A stretch of 64,000 nt of DNA, taken from the NCBI RefSeq assembly GCF_030851345.1, contig NZ_JALPNU010000001.1, forward strand, positions 248,001-312,000, written 5' to 3'. The DNA is from Marinifilum sp. D714 (GTDB lineage Bacteria; Bacteroidota; Bacteroidia; Bacteroidales; Marinifilaceae). Position 1 is the stretch's first letter. Each line of letters opens with the position of its first letter. Below the pieces are notes generated by a model. The model did not search any database and was not told the origin of the DNA. It saw only the letters and a program-made list of their open reading frames with translations. Positions 34,191 to 43,338 of the stretch are shown in pieces. A program made the position numbers and the translations under genes.

Positions 34191-34314
34191 GGACTTTTTT
34201 CTTCATTCCGAATGCAATGATATAGCAGATATGACATAGAACACATCAACTTATCATCCTACGTTGCCAAAGCAGATAATATAGAATTACATTCAAGCTT
34301 GGAGGGATCAAATT

Positions 34315-36012
34315 ATGGCTCAATCGAATCAACCTAATCGTTCTGACAATGATTCATTGCTTAAGAGAATACAATCGATAGAACAACGGATTTCAAGAAT
34401 TGAAGAATACCTGGTAAAATTACAGTTTAGGAAAGATGAATTATCTCCTTCCTCTTCTGATTTTTCCAAGAAAAAAGCCTCTCCTTCGGGAATTGAACAG
34501 GATGAAAATGGTATTGAATTCAAGGTCGGAGAATTTGGTCTGGCCTGGTTAGGAAGTGTCGTTCTTTTAATAGGGATTATATTTTTAATGAACTATTCAA
34601 AAAACATAGGTTATCCTATTGTTTCAAGTCTAATTGGATATTTTTCTGTTCTGTGTGTGTTCGCCTTATCTCATGTGCTCAGAAAGAACTTCTCTCATTT
34701 GTCTTTTATGCTTCAACTTAGTGCACACCTGCTTCTGTACTACGTAAGTTTATTATTACATTTTTTTACTCCCCAACCTGTTATCTCACAATCTTGGATT
34801 GTTATTTCTCTGCTGCTGATTATATCTGGAATTCAAATTTATCTTGCCATAAAAAAACAGTCAAAACTTTACGGAGGCATGGGCATACTTCTGTGTCTTT
34901 TAACTGCTGTCTTCTCTGAGTCATTGCCACTTCAGTTCTCTTTACTGCTTTTTATTTCTTGCATTACATTATTTTTTCTAATTCGATATTCCTGGTGGCA
35001 CATTTTTTTACTATTTCTATTCCTGGTTTATTTTTCCCATTTGTCTTTTTTGTTAGGGAATCCAATAATGGGACATCCTCTAAGGCAGATAAGCAGTCAT
35101 GGATTTAATCTCCTTTATTTGTTGTGCTATTTTGGAGTCTATTCATTAATTGCTCCACTAAGAAGAAAGCTACTCATCTCAGACAATCTGTTTATTCTTC
35201 TACTGATCTGGAATGGAATATGCTTCACTTTTATGCTGGTGATGAATGTAGTCTTCTTTTACCATGATAATTACATTGGAATTTTTGGAATACTCGCATT
35301 TCTATCCCTGATCTTTTCAGTTATCCTGAAATCCATGGAAAGTAATCAATTTGAAATGTCTTTCTATGCTTGTTTTGGTTTCATGGCATTAAGTGTATCC
35401 GTTTATGGTTATTCTCAACTCCCCAACACTTTTTTATGGCTTGCTTTGCAAAGTTTGCTAGTGGTTTCGATAGCACTTTGGTTTAAATCCAGATTAATTA
35501 CCATTGTCAATACAATATTATTCCTAGGGATTCTAATAAGTTATTTAGCTTATAAAAATCCTACCGGAATGATCAGCTTTACCTTTGCACTAGTTTCATT
35601 TGGTTCCGCACGTATCCTCAATTGGAAGAAGGAACGTCTAAGTTTACGAACAGATCTTATGCGTAACATGTACCTGGGAGCACTCTTAACAATGATGCTT
35701 TACGGCCTATACCATGCTATCCCCCAAGAGTACACTACTCTTTCCTGGACAGCAACTGCAGGATTGTTCTTTTTGGCAAGTATATTACTTAAAAACTTCA
35801 AATACCGATGGTTGGCAATCTGCACGCTATTTACCACTGTTGTATATCTTTTATTCGTTGATCTGGCGCATCTGGAGTTGGGATACCGGGTAATAGCCTT
35901 TTTCTTCTTAGCAGGTATTTCGTTAGGAGTTTCACTGTACTATACCAAGAGAATTAAAAAACATAAAGACAATTCCAGCAACAGTTCGGAAAGTGGAACT
36001 AAAGCTCCTTAA
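34315..36012 (+). CDS. DUF2339-like polytopic membrane protein
   Basis: A 565-residue protein: N-terminal coiled coil (LLKRIQSIEQRISRIEEYLVKL), then a low-complexity linker, then about fourteen or more membrane helices beginning with GEFGLAWLGSVVLLIGIIFLM-type sequence. This order matches DUF2339 proteins, whose function is unknown. It lies within the redox gene run (125 bases after the cytochrome, 127 before the multihaem gene), but spacing is looser here, so membership of the same complex is uncertain. Confidence 0.75.
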   Translation: MAQSNQPNRSDNDSLLKRIQSIEQRISRIEEYLVKLQFRKDELSPSSSDFSKKKASPSGIEQDENGIEFKVGEFGLAWLGSVVLLIGIIFLMNYSKNIGYPIVSSLIGYFSVLCVFALSHVLRKNFSHLSFMLQLSAHLLLYYVSLLLHFFTPQPVISQSWIVISLLLIISGIQIYLAIKKQSKLYGGMGILLCLLTAVFSESLPLQFSLLLFISCITLFFLIRYSWWHIFLLFLFLVYFSHLSFLLGNPIMGHPLRQISSHGFNLLYLLCYFGVYSLIAPLRRKLLISDNLFILLLIWNGICFTFMLVMNVVFFYHDNYIGIFGILAFLSLIFSVILKSMESNQFEMSFYACFGFMALSVSVYGYSQLPNTFLWLALQSLLVVSIALWFKSRLITIVNTILFLGILISYLAYKNPTGMISFTFALVSFGSARILNWKKERLSLRTDLMRNMYLGALLTMMLYGLYHAIPQEYTTLSWTATAGLFFLASILLKNFKYRWLAICTLFTTVVYLLFVDLAHLELGYRVIAFFFLAGISLGVSLYYTKRIKKHKDNSSNSSESGTKAP

Positions 36013-36139
36013 ATATATTTAAATTCCATGACCCCCTCTTTAAAGCTGCTTATTTTTACCAATATTAAATTTAAACTAGCTCTATAAATTGCATAATATC
36101 ACGGATTTAAATAAATTACAGTAAACTAATCTCTTCAAA

Positions 36140-37645
36140 ATGAAACTACCTAAATCTTTTTACAATTGGACTTCGGTTCTGGGAGCAAGTATTGCGTCAA
36201 TTGCCTTTTTTCTTATCGTATTCTTTTTTGTAATCTCTGTAATCTTCGATCAAGGAAGTTCCTATATGGGATTAATCATCTATATAGTTCTTCCGGTTAT
36301 CATGGTTATTGGAATGATATTGATTCCTATCGGCATGATACTGCAAATTAGAAAACGAAGTAAGCTCGAATTCATTACAGGAACACAAAGATGGCCCAGA
36401 GTTGATCTAAACGATCAGAAACATAGAAATGCATTTTCGCTTTTTGTCATCATCAGTTTCATTTTTCTTTTTCTTTCATCCATTGGTAGCTATGAGGCAT
36501 TTGTTTACAGTGAATCCGTAGCATTTTGCGGCACACTCTGTCACGAAGTAATGGAACCAGAATATGTAACTTACCAGCAGTCTGCACATGCCAGGGTTGC
36601 CTGTGTTGAATGTCATGTAGGAGAAGGGGCCGATTGGTTTGTTCGCTCAAAATTAAGTGGTTTGTATCAGGTTTATGCCGTTATCTCTGACCAATACCCC
36701 CGTCCCATTCCTACACCAATTGCCAATTTACGTCCTGCTCAAGAAACTTGTGAGCATTGTCATTGGCCAGAGAAATTCTACTCAAAACGAACCAAATTTC
36801 AAAAAAGTTTCCTTACCGACAGTCTGAATACAGAATGGAACATTCAACTTTTAATGAAAACTGGTCCCGATCACCACACTCAACAACTTTCTGAAGGAAT
36901 TCACTGGCATATCAACCCTGATATAAAAATAGAATTCATGTCGGCAGATGAGAAAAATGAATTCATACAATGGGTGAAGTATACAAACCTAAAAACAGGT
37001 GAAGAACACATCTACAAAGACCAAATGATGGAACCAGACTCTACATTTTATGCCGATGCAAAACTTCGTACCATGGATTGTATGGACTGCCACAATCGCC
37101 CATCACACGTATACCTCTCTCCCCCTGATTTTATTGATATAGCCTTAGCTGACAGCAGTATCAATAATAATATTCCTTTCATAAAAATGGCTGCAATGGA
37201 AGCTTTAAAATCACCATACAGTACGAAAGATAGTGCCAACCTTATTATAGAACAGACAGTATTAAATTTCTATAAGGACAAATCCCCTAAGCTTTCTGAA
37301 ACTTTTAAAGAAGGTATTGATCAAGCAATTGAGGGAATTAAAATGGCCTATCACAATAATAATTTTCCTGCCATGAAAGTGCGCTGGGATGTTTACCCCG
37401 ATCATAAAAGTCATATGGAATCGCAAGGATGTTTTCGTTGCCACGATAACATGCATGCAACCGATGAAGGTCGCGTCATTTCAAAAGATTGCAACCTCTG
37501 CCACACCATCACATCGCAAGGTAAAATAGATTCATTACAGTTTGCTGTTTCCGGAAAAAGCCTGGAGTTTAAGCATCCGGTTGATATTGGCAGCGATTGG
37601 AAAGACTACTCCTGTGTTGATTGCCACGCGTATCTTTATCCTTAA
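36140..37645 (+). CDS. Seven-haem NapC/NirT-type membrane cytochrome c
   Basis: A 501-residue protein with three membrane helices (about 12-35, 44-69, 97-116) and a periplasmic multihaem domain. Haem motifs: CGTLCH at 130-135 with three residues between cysteines, then CVECH (155-159), CEHCH (204-208), CMDCH (314-318), CFRCH (431-435), CNLCH (451-455) and CVDCH (492-496). The first motif followed by EVMEP is typical of the quinol-side haem of NapC/NrfH relatives. It could take electrons from menaquinol directly or from the NrfD module. No terminal reductase gene is adjacent. A terminator follows. Confidence 0.92.
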   Translation: MKLPKSFYNWTSVLGASIASIAFFLIVFFFVISVIFDQGSSYMGLIIYIVLPVIMVIGMILIPIGMILQIRKRSKLEFITGTQRWPRVDLNDQKHRNAFSLFVIISFIFLFLSSIGSYEAFVYSESVAFCGTLCHEVMEPEYVTYQQSAHARVACVECHVGEGADWFVRSKLSGLYQVYAVISDQYPRPIPTPIANLRPAQETCEHCHWPEKFYSKRTKFQKSFLTDSLNTEWNIQLLMKTGPDHHTQQLSEGIHWHINPDIKIEFMSADEKNEFIQWVKYTNLKTGEEHIYKDQMMEPDSTFYADAKLRTMDCMDCHNRPSHVYLSPPDFIDIALADSSINNNIPFIKMAAMEALKSPYSTKDSANLIIEQTVLNFYKDKSPKLSETFKEGIDQAIEGIKMAYHNNNFPAMKVRWDVYPDHKSHMESQGCFRCHDNMHATDEGRVISKDCNLCHTITSQGKIDSLQFAVSGKSLEFKHPVDIGSDWKDYSCVDCHAYLYP

Positions 37646-37693
37646 AAAATAGATCTATATAATCCTGTAACCTACAAAATAGACTAAAACTAA

Positions 37694-37723
37694 CAGAGCC
37701 GACAAGTGTCGGCTCTGATTTCT
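37694..37723. terminator. Terminator between convergent genes
   Basis: CAGAGCCGAC and GTCGGCTCTG (37694-37717) form a perfect 10-bp stem with loop AAGT, followed by an AT-rich tail. It separates the cytochrome gene from the convergent DUF3857 gene. Confidence 0.8.
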
Positions 37724-39936
37724 TATTCTTGAGTAACTGTATTATCCTGCCTTTTTTGAATGACGATTTGCTTTTCACACAGATTTGAGATCTTTGCAAA
37801 AAAATTGCGGACTTTATCCCATTCTTCCACTGGCAAATGACTTTTTTTGATGCCAACTTCAAAATGTATAATCACCATATTGGCCTGTTTCTCACTGTCT
37901 GACTTGATATAAAAACAATCATCCTCCCAACTGTTTTTCAGTTCCTTGATTCCTTTCACATCAAAACCTTCGGGTAACTCAAGTTCAAGCTCATACAATA
38001 TCGCCTCCTTATTTTTAAAATGAACATCTAGCATACGATCCTTTTGCAAAAATTCTTCGCCCAATGGCTTTTTCATGAATCTACCTACACTCACCAAGCT
38101 TCTTTCTCCAAACTGAGAAACATAGGAAGAGCTCTCCCAAGTAACTTTAAAGTTAAGCGATGGAGAGTTAGCCCAACGCCCCGATGAAATCAACTTAAAA
38201 TCAATCACTTTACAGTTTTGAATTCCATAAAACTCTTGTAAATATTTTTCAAGACTTTCTGTTCTCTTTTTCTGTTCATCAGCAAACCTTACTCCCAACT
38301 TTTCATTAAAAGCCCTTAATTGCTCTGGTTTTCTTCTCCTATCCCTGTCTTTTATGAATTTACCATACTTGTCAGTCTTAAACTCGTCGAAAAATACCTT
38401 ATTGGTCATCACCAATGTATCCCACTCTAATTTTGAAGAACCTGTAATTATAAATTCCGACTCAATTCTTAAAGTTTCATTTTCCGGATCGAATTTTAGT
38501 TTGGATACAATATTTTCTTCATTCTCACTTTTTAATTCTGGAAAAGTATATGTCGAAACAACTGGATTTTCCCCGATGGATGGCACTGCATATGCTTTTA
38601 CACCACTTAGCAAGTCAGATATTTCCGATGGCAGGCTGTATGGATTTATCTTTGTAATTAGTATAGGCTCCTCCACTCCCTTCACATGTAAACCTATATT
38701 TAACTCATCCAGGAAAAGCAAATCATCCACTTCTCCAATATACTTTGGCATAATGTACAACAAGTCGTGTTTTATCCCATACATTTTTAAAATTCTACTA
38801 ATACCACCAACCGTGCTATACATCGTAAACCAATTGTAATAATTGGTCCTTTGATTCTTCACAAAAAACTGCTGCTGACACCAATACTCTCGTAAAAAGA
38901 AATAGACATCATGAACGAGTTTTTCTACATTCTTAGGCCTTCCTTTTCCATACTTTGAGATAATGTACTCCTTCAATGCAGGATAAAAAGTACCTGCTCC
39001 AGCAGTATTTACAGACTTTGCCAGCTTTGCCAAGCCTTGAGGATAGGCAGTATTTTTCATTTTTAATCTCTCTCCCAAAAATTCAGCATATGGCATTGAG
39101 TATGCAAAAGCACCACCAGGGAAAAAAGCTTGAAATTTTATGCATGGAAGCTCAGAATAAGGAAAAGCCAAAATTTCATTCTCAAACTTCTCTCTCCCTT
39201 CATCAACCAAATGATATTTAACAGCCTTTGATACATCCGTATCTATTTCTTCCATCAAAGGAGCATCATTAACCGACCTGCAATTCAGGTAGCATTTTCG
39301 GGCGATTTCCAAAGTCAGTTCCTGCCTTACAATTGGATGATTGTCATTTAGAAAATATCGTACCGGATCAAACATATAGAATTGATCCATTGGAAACCTT
39401 CGTTCCATACAATAATAGTAGTCAATCACATCTCCTTTTTCCAAGTTAGGTATGGCTATTTTTTGATAGCCCACCTTCCTATTTCGGTGCTTTACCTGTG
39501 TATTAATTTTATCTGAATCTTCCACTATTTCCTCACTCCCATCAGCCTTTATCACCTTAATACCATAATAGTAATGAAGATTAGTAGATCCCCAGAATAG
39601 GCTGTAGTATTTTTGACTCTCAGCAAATGTAAACTCCGAATAACTTTCTATGGCCTTATCATCTATTACTTTTATTCTTTTGTGGGTATGATAGCGCTCT
39701 TCCAAAAACGATAACAGAGGTGTTTTCTTCACCCAGTAGTAGGTTTCCTTATTCAGAATAACAGCTGATTCATCCTTCCATTTTTCAGGGATGTCGGTTT
39801 TCGTCCACGGCTCCGATCTGTTCTCCCAAAATTGATTTCTTAATTGCTCAGCACGCAGCGAGTCAGTTTGTCCATATGACATTCCAACCATCGAAATCAA
39901 TGCTAATCCAAATAGTATGATATTCTTCATTTTCAT
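37723..39936 (-). CDS. DUF3857 protein with degenerate transglutaminase domain
   Basis: A 737-residue secreted protein; signal MKMKNIILFGLALISMVGMSYG. The N-terminal beta-rich part matches DUF3857 (YHTHKRIKVIDDKAIESYSE, then a VKADGSEEI-like strand pair); a transglutaminase-like region follows near 330-440. Where active members have GDCK before the helix LLKAML, this protein has YSTVGGISRILKMYG, so the catalytic cysteine is missing. C-terminal part is beta-rich. Probably a structural or binding protein of the periplasm. Paralogous to the next gene upstream on the same strand, which keeps its active site. Confidence 0.82.
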   Translation of the reverse strand: MKMKNIILFGLALISMVGMSYGQTDSLRAEQLRNQFWENRSEPWTKTDIPEKWKDESAVILNKETYYWVKKTPLLSFLEERYHTHKRIKVIDDKAIESYSEFTFAESQKYYSLFWGSTNLHYYYGIKVIKADGSEEIVEDSDKINTQVKHRNRKVGYQKIAIPNLEKGDVIDYYYCMERRFPMDQFYMFDPVRYFLNDNHPIVRQELTLEIARKCYLNCRSVNDAPLMEEIDTDVSKAVKYHLVDEGREKFENEILAFPYSELPCIKFQAFFPGGAFAYSMPYAEFLGERLKMKNTAYPQGLAKLAKSVNTAGAGTFYPALKEYIISKYGKGRPKNVEKLVHDVYFFLREYWCQQQFFVKNQRTNYYNWFTMYSTVGGISRILKMYGIKHDLLYIMPKYIGEVDDLLFLDELNIGLHVKGVEEPILITKINPYSLPSEISDLLSGVKAYAVPSIGENPVVSTYTFPELKSENEENIVSKLKFDPENETLRIESEFIITGSSKLEWDTLVMTNKVFFDEFKTDKYGKFIKDRDRRRKPEQLRAFNEKLGVRFADEQKKRTESLEKYLQEFYGIQNCKVIDFKLISSGRWANSPSLNFKVTWESSSYVSQFGERSLVSVGRFMKKPLGEEFLQKDRMLDVHFKNKEAILYELELELPEGFDVKGIKELKNSWEDDCFYIKSDSEKQANMVIIHFEVGIKKSHLPVEEWDKVRNFFAKISNLCEKQIVIQKRQDNTVTQE

Positions 39937-40015
39937 GTATTTATTTTTTCACTTTAAGAACATGGGATGTCTAACCTGCGATAGATTATACAAGTATTCC
40001 CTATGGGTTTTATAA

Positions 40016-41956
40016 TTATTTAGTCATGTTCGCTTCATCTATTTTTTTCTTCAATATAATTTTCTGTTTTCTTGATTTATGCTGGTAGTCAAACAATTTT
40101 GCCAGATCTTTTATTTGTTCCTGTTTGTAGATTTTATAAGGAATATACAAATGAGATTTATACTTTACCAAATTACCATCCAACAGGTATTCCATCCTGT
40201 AAAAAGCATTGTCAAATTCAAAAAACAATGGCTTTGGTAAATAGCACAACTTCATAGAATCTGGAATTTCCAAGGTCGTCTCATTCAATTGGTTTATGAC
40301 TTGAGAAAACCTTACATGTCTACTTTTAGAAGTATCTATATCAAAATTGATTTCAGGCATTAAATTGGCAATTCCAATATATCGCTCATCTTCAATTTGT
40401 TTTAAAGCATTGTTTTTTAGTATTCTTCCTGTCAAATTCAAATTTGAATCTCTGTCAAAAGTCGCTGGCAATGCACTAAGGGAATCCATAAGTAAATTAT
40501 CTTCCTGACACATTAGTTCTCTAACATTCTTCTCTTGATCCGATCTTGAGAATTGTGACAATCTCATATAAAAATGCCTTTTTGCCTCCCCCTGCAGTTG
40601 AAATTTCATTTTACCCCTCAAATCATTTCCACTCAATTTCAGTTCATAGTGATAAGTTTCACTGGAAATATCTTCAGTACTCCTTCTAACCGTATCAATT
40701 ACAAAAGAGTTTCCATTTTCTATAAGGATTTCCTTGCCATTAATCCTGCTTGCCGTTTCCCCCAACTTCAAATACTTTTCAGTGGCATCCAAATAATATT
40801 TTCTTTTGCCCTGATAAAGCACACAAATCATATGATTATCAACTGCAACGGAAGGCTCTTTATATGTATAGGGCAAATCCTGGGTGCCTAACCATGCCAA
40901 ACGTGCATCATATCCAAGGCTAGTAAGCATGGCTTTCAACAAATTTGACATCCCTTTGCAATCGCCATATTTGTTCTCATAAACGGATAAGGCATTTTGC
41001 GGACGAAAACCATCTATCCCTTGTTCAAAAGCAATGTATCTTATTTTATCCTGAACCCAGTAAAAAACCTTTTTAATGCTATCATGTTGATTTGTAGCAC
41101 CAGAAACCACCTCCGAGCTAATCGCTTTAAACTTTTCTAAATCGTATTGCTCTGGCCCTCTCATTTCCTTATACCATTTATACAACTGGTCTACATGCTT
41201 CAAAATAGGTTTCCACTCTCCATTCTCTGTTCTATACCTATTGTATAAAAAAAGAAGATGCGGATGCACATTTGCATAACCAGGAAAATAATCAGATTGG
41301 AAAGGAGCGTTTAGATTTCCGCCAATATAACGATAAAGAATATCCCCTTCAGGTAGTGAATCTACTTCACATGTTAGATCTATATGATCAGCATGATATA
41401 ATTTCACCTGCATATCCAACCAGGCAGGAACCAATATTTCAACTTCTCTTTTCGCTGTGAACAATTTCATATCTGCCATGTAGGCTCTTGTATAAAAACG
41501 CAAGTCGTCGATAGTACTTTTCACTTCAAACTTCCCATACTGGTCGCTTGGTTTGATATTTCTTGAAAAGTAATAATATTTGCTATCGCTCTGAAAAACC
41601 CCTGGTGTATTACTATCTCCTATCACTGGTTTTATGCTTTTTCGTCCCGAGCTGGTATAGAACTTGTAATGTGTGATTTGTTTGTGAGAGCTAACAAAAT
41701 AGTGTCTCATTACCGAGTTATTTTGCAGGGGAACAACTCGACACAAGTCAGTCTCTTTCACTATAGGCATCCCCCCATTTTTAGACCTTTCAAAAGTGAT
41801 TACAGTTTTCCAGTGTTCAATAAAGGCATCTTTCTCTTGACTCTCGTCAAGTAAGTCATAACTAACTTTGAGTTCTACCTGTGCTTTCAAATCACAATTA
41901 AAAACCAAGAAAGCAATCAGAGCAATAAAGCAAAATTTTCTACACACATCAGACAT
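40016..41956 (-). CDS. DUF3857 protein with intact transglutaminase-like domain
   Basis: A 646-residue secreted protein (signal KFCFIALIAFLVFNC near residues 7-21; the Cys may be a lipobox or simply part of the signal, since AQ follows three residues on). DUF3857 region at the N-terminus; transglutaminase-like core with KYGDCKGMSNLLKAML (catalytic Cys), VDNHMICVLYQG (His) and YYLDATEKYLKLG (Asp). C-terminal beta domain. Substrate unknown; relatives are widespread in Bacteroidota. Likely in one transcription unit with the degenerate paralogue 79 bases downstream. Confidence 0.87.
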   Translation of the reverse strand: MSDVCRKFCFIALIAFLVFNCDLKAQVELKVSYDLLDESQEKDAFIEHWKTVITFERSKNGGMPIVKETDLCRVVPLQNNSVMRHYFVSSHKQITHYKFYTSSGRKSIKPVIGDSNTPGVFQSDSKYYYFSRNIKPSDQYGKFEVKSTIDDLRFYTRAYMADMKLFTAKREVEILVPAWLDMQVKLYHADHIDLTCEVDSLPEGDILYRYIGGNLNAPFQSDYFPGYANVHPHLLFLYNRYRTENGEWKPILKHVDQLYKWYKEMRGPEQYDLEKFKAISSEVVSGATNQHDSIKKVFYWVQDKIRYIAFEQGIDGFRPQNALSVYENKYGDCKGMSNLLKAMLTSLGYDARLAWLGTQDLPYTYKEPSVAVDNHMICVLYQGKRKYYLDATEKYLKLGETASRINGKEILIENGNSFVIDTVRRSTEDISSETYHYELKLSGNDLRGKMKFQLQGEAKRHFYMRLSQFSRSDQEKNVRELMCQEDNLLMDSLSALPATFDRDSNLNLTGRILKNNALKQIEDERYIGIANLMPEINFDIDTSKSRHVRFSQVINQLNETTLEIPDSMKLCYLPKPLFFEFDNAFYRMEYLLDGNLVKYKSHLYIPYKIYKQEQIKDLAKLFDYQHKSRKQKIILKKKIDEANMTK

Positions 41957-42108
41957 CTTATATACAAGATCATTTTAATGAAATACTCCAAAATAATCAT
42001 ATTTATATTGACTAGAGTATACCTTATAAACTTTTTGCATTAAGAAAACTATTTGGAATTGTTTTAATTAAAGAAGATATTCGCAATTAGAATGAATAGA
42101 TCTAAAGG

Positions 42109-42504
42109 ATGAATACAAAACGATTAAATGGAGAAGAACTTCACGAGTTGGGGATTAAGTGGGTATATAAACATATCAAGAACGAATTCAAGGTATTGTC
42201 AGTAAACATTGAGTTTGAAAAAAATCCACAAATATTAGCGGAAAAGGATGGTGAAATGCACTTTATCGTAGTAAAAACCAGTACCTACCCAGATATAGGT
42301 TCTCTGACACCGATTGCAGCTGAAGAGATTATTAAGCACGCAGACAAACACAAGGCAAAAATACTATTTGCTCACGTTGGTGTTGCCAATGCTGATGCCA
42401 AAGATGAACAAGGAATGCAGTTCCCTGAAAAAGGTGGACATTACTATTTCAATTACACCGGTTTGACCATAGAACCTAATATTTTAATGGAACCTGGCAT
42501 GTAA
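42109..42504 (+). CDS. Small protein with YraN-like nuclease-fold hints
   Basis: A 131-residue protein. NGEELHELGIKWVYKHI at the start and EKDGEMHFIVVKTSTYPDIG in the middle have the order of the restriction-endonuclease-like YraN/UPF0102 fold (a helix, then acidic residue, then a V-x-V-K strand), but the usual GEID and EVK motifs are altered, so nuclease activity is doubtful. No signal peptide. It ends 13 bases before pdxH and is probably co-transcribed with it. Alternative: an unrelated alpha/beta protein. Confidence 0.6.
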   Translation: MNTKRLNGEELHELGIKWVYKHIKNEFKVLSVNIEFEKNPQILAEKDGEMHFIVVKTSTYPDIGSLTPIAAEEIIKHADKHKAKILFAHVGVANADAKDEQGMQFPEKGGHYYFNYTGLTIEPNILMEPGM

Positions 42505-42517
42505 AATAATTCTGAAT

Positions 42518-43156
42518 ATGAAAGAAGATTTTAAGAAAATACGCCACGAATACAATCAAAAGGAATTGCGCAAAAAGGATATGCACGAAGATCCTTTCGT
42601 ACAATTCGAGCATTGGTTCAAGAATGCATTGGAACATCAAATCCCAGATGCCAATGCAATGACTTTATCTACTGTATCAAAAGTTGGAAGGCCATCGGGA
42701 AGAATCCTTCTGCTAAAAGATTTCAATGAAAAAGGATTTTGTTTCTTCACCAACTACAAAAGCAGAAAAGGAGATGATTTGAAACACAATCCTTATGCCT
42801 CAATGGTGTTTTTCTGGCCTGAACTGGAACAACAAATCCGTATAGAGGGGAAAATCGAAAAAGTAGACCTAGCTAAATCCAATGAATATTTTTATGATAG
42901 GCCTGTGGGAAGTAGAATTGCTGCTGCCATCTCACCACAAAGCCAAAAAATCAAAAACAGAGCGTTTCTAGACAATTTATATTCTGATTTCAAGAACAAA
43001 CACGAAGGTGATTTTCCAAAACCTGACTTTTGGGGTGGCTACATATTAATTCCAGATTTATTTGAGTTTTGGCAAGGCAGAAGTAACCGTTTAAACGATA
43101 GAATTGAGTATTTCTTAGAAAATAGCCATTGGAAAACAAGAAGGTTAGCCCCCTAA
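42518..43156 (+). CDS. pdxH: Pyridoxamine 5'-phosphate oxidase
   Basis: A 212-residue FMN enzyme producing pyridoxal 5'-phosphate. Landmarks: DPFVQFEHWFKNAL, AMTLSTVSKVGRPSGRILLLKDF, GFCFFTNYKSRKGDDL, PYASMVFFWPELEQQIRIEG, YFYDRPVGSRIAAAISPQS, WGGYILIPDLFEFWQGRSNR and the end WKTRRLAP, all in family order. Length is normal. Terminator at 43309. Confidence 0.97.
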   Translation: MKEDFKKIRHEYNQKELRKKDMHEDPFVQFEHWFKNALEHQIPDANAMTLSTVSKVGRPSGRILLLKDFNEKGFCFFTNYKSRKGDDLKHNPYASMVFFWPELEQQIRIEGKIEKVDLAKSNEYFYDRPVGSRIAAAISPQSQKIKNRAFLDNLYSDFKNKHEGDFPKPDFWGGYILIPDLFEFWQGRSNRLNDRIEYFLENSHWKTRRLAP

Positions 43157-43189
43157 AAACTTAAGTTGACATGGTTTTTAAAGCTGTTC

Positions 43190-43338
43190 ATATAAAAGAA
43201 TAAAATTAATCTTCATACAATGGTCACCTTTTTCCGAAAGGTGGAATTAAGGAGTAACAATATCTCCCGTCCGGAGAATTGTATTCAGTAAATTGTATGT
43301 AGTTAATTCACCCTTCCCTGTCCAGGAAGGGTGTTTTT
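43190..43338 (+). ncRNA. Possible structured 3' RNA after pdxH
   Basis: Three hairpins in a row: CACCTTT-TTCCG-AAAGGTG, a nested stem ACAAT-a-TCTCC-CGTCC-GGAGA-ATTGT, and the terminator CACCCTTCC (43309-43317) / GGAAGGGTG (43325-43333) with a T run. The first two are not needed for termination. It could be a long 3' untranslated region, a small RNA derived from it, or a chance cluster. A 23-codon frame also spans the hairpins but has no feature of a leader and no plus-strand gene follows. Confidence 0.35.
43309..43338 (+). terminator. Intrinsic terminator of the pdxH unit
   Basis: A perfect 9-bp stem CACCCTTCC/GGAAGGGTG with a 7-base loop followed by five T. It touches the stop codon of the convergent sugar kinase gene. 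Confidence 0.9.
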
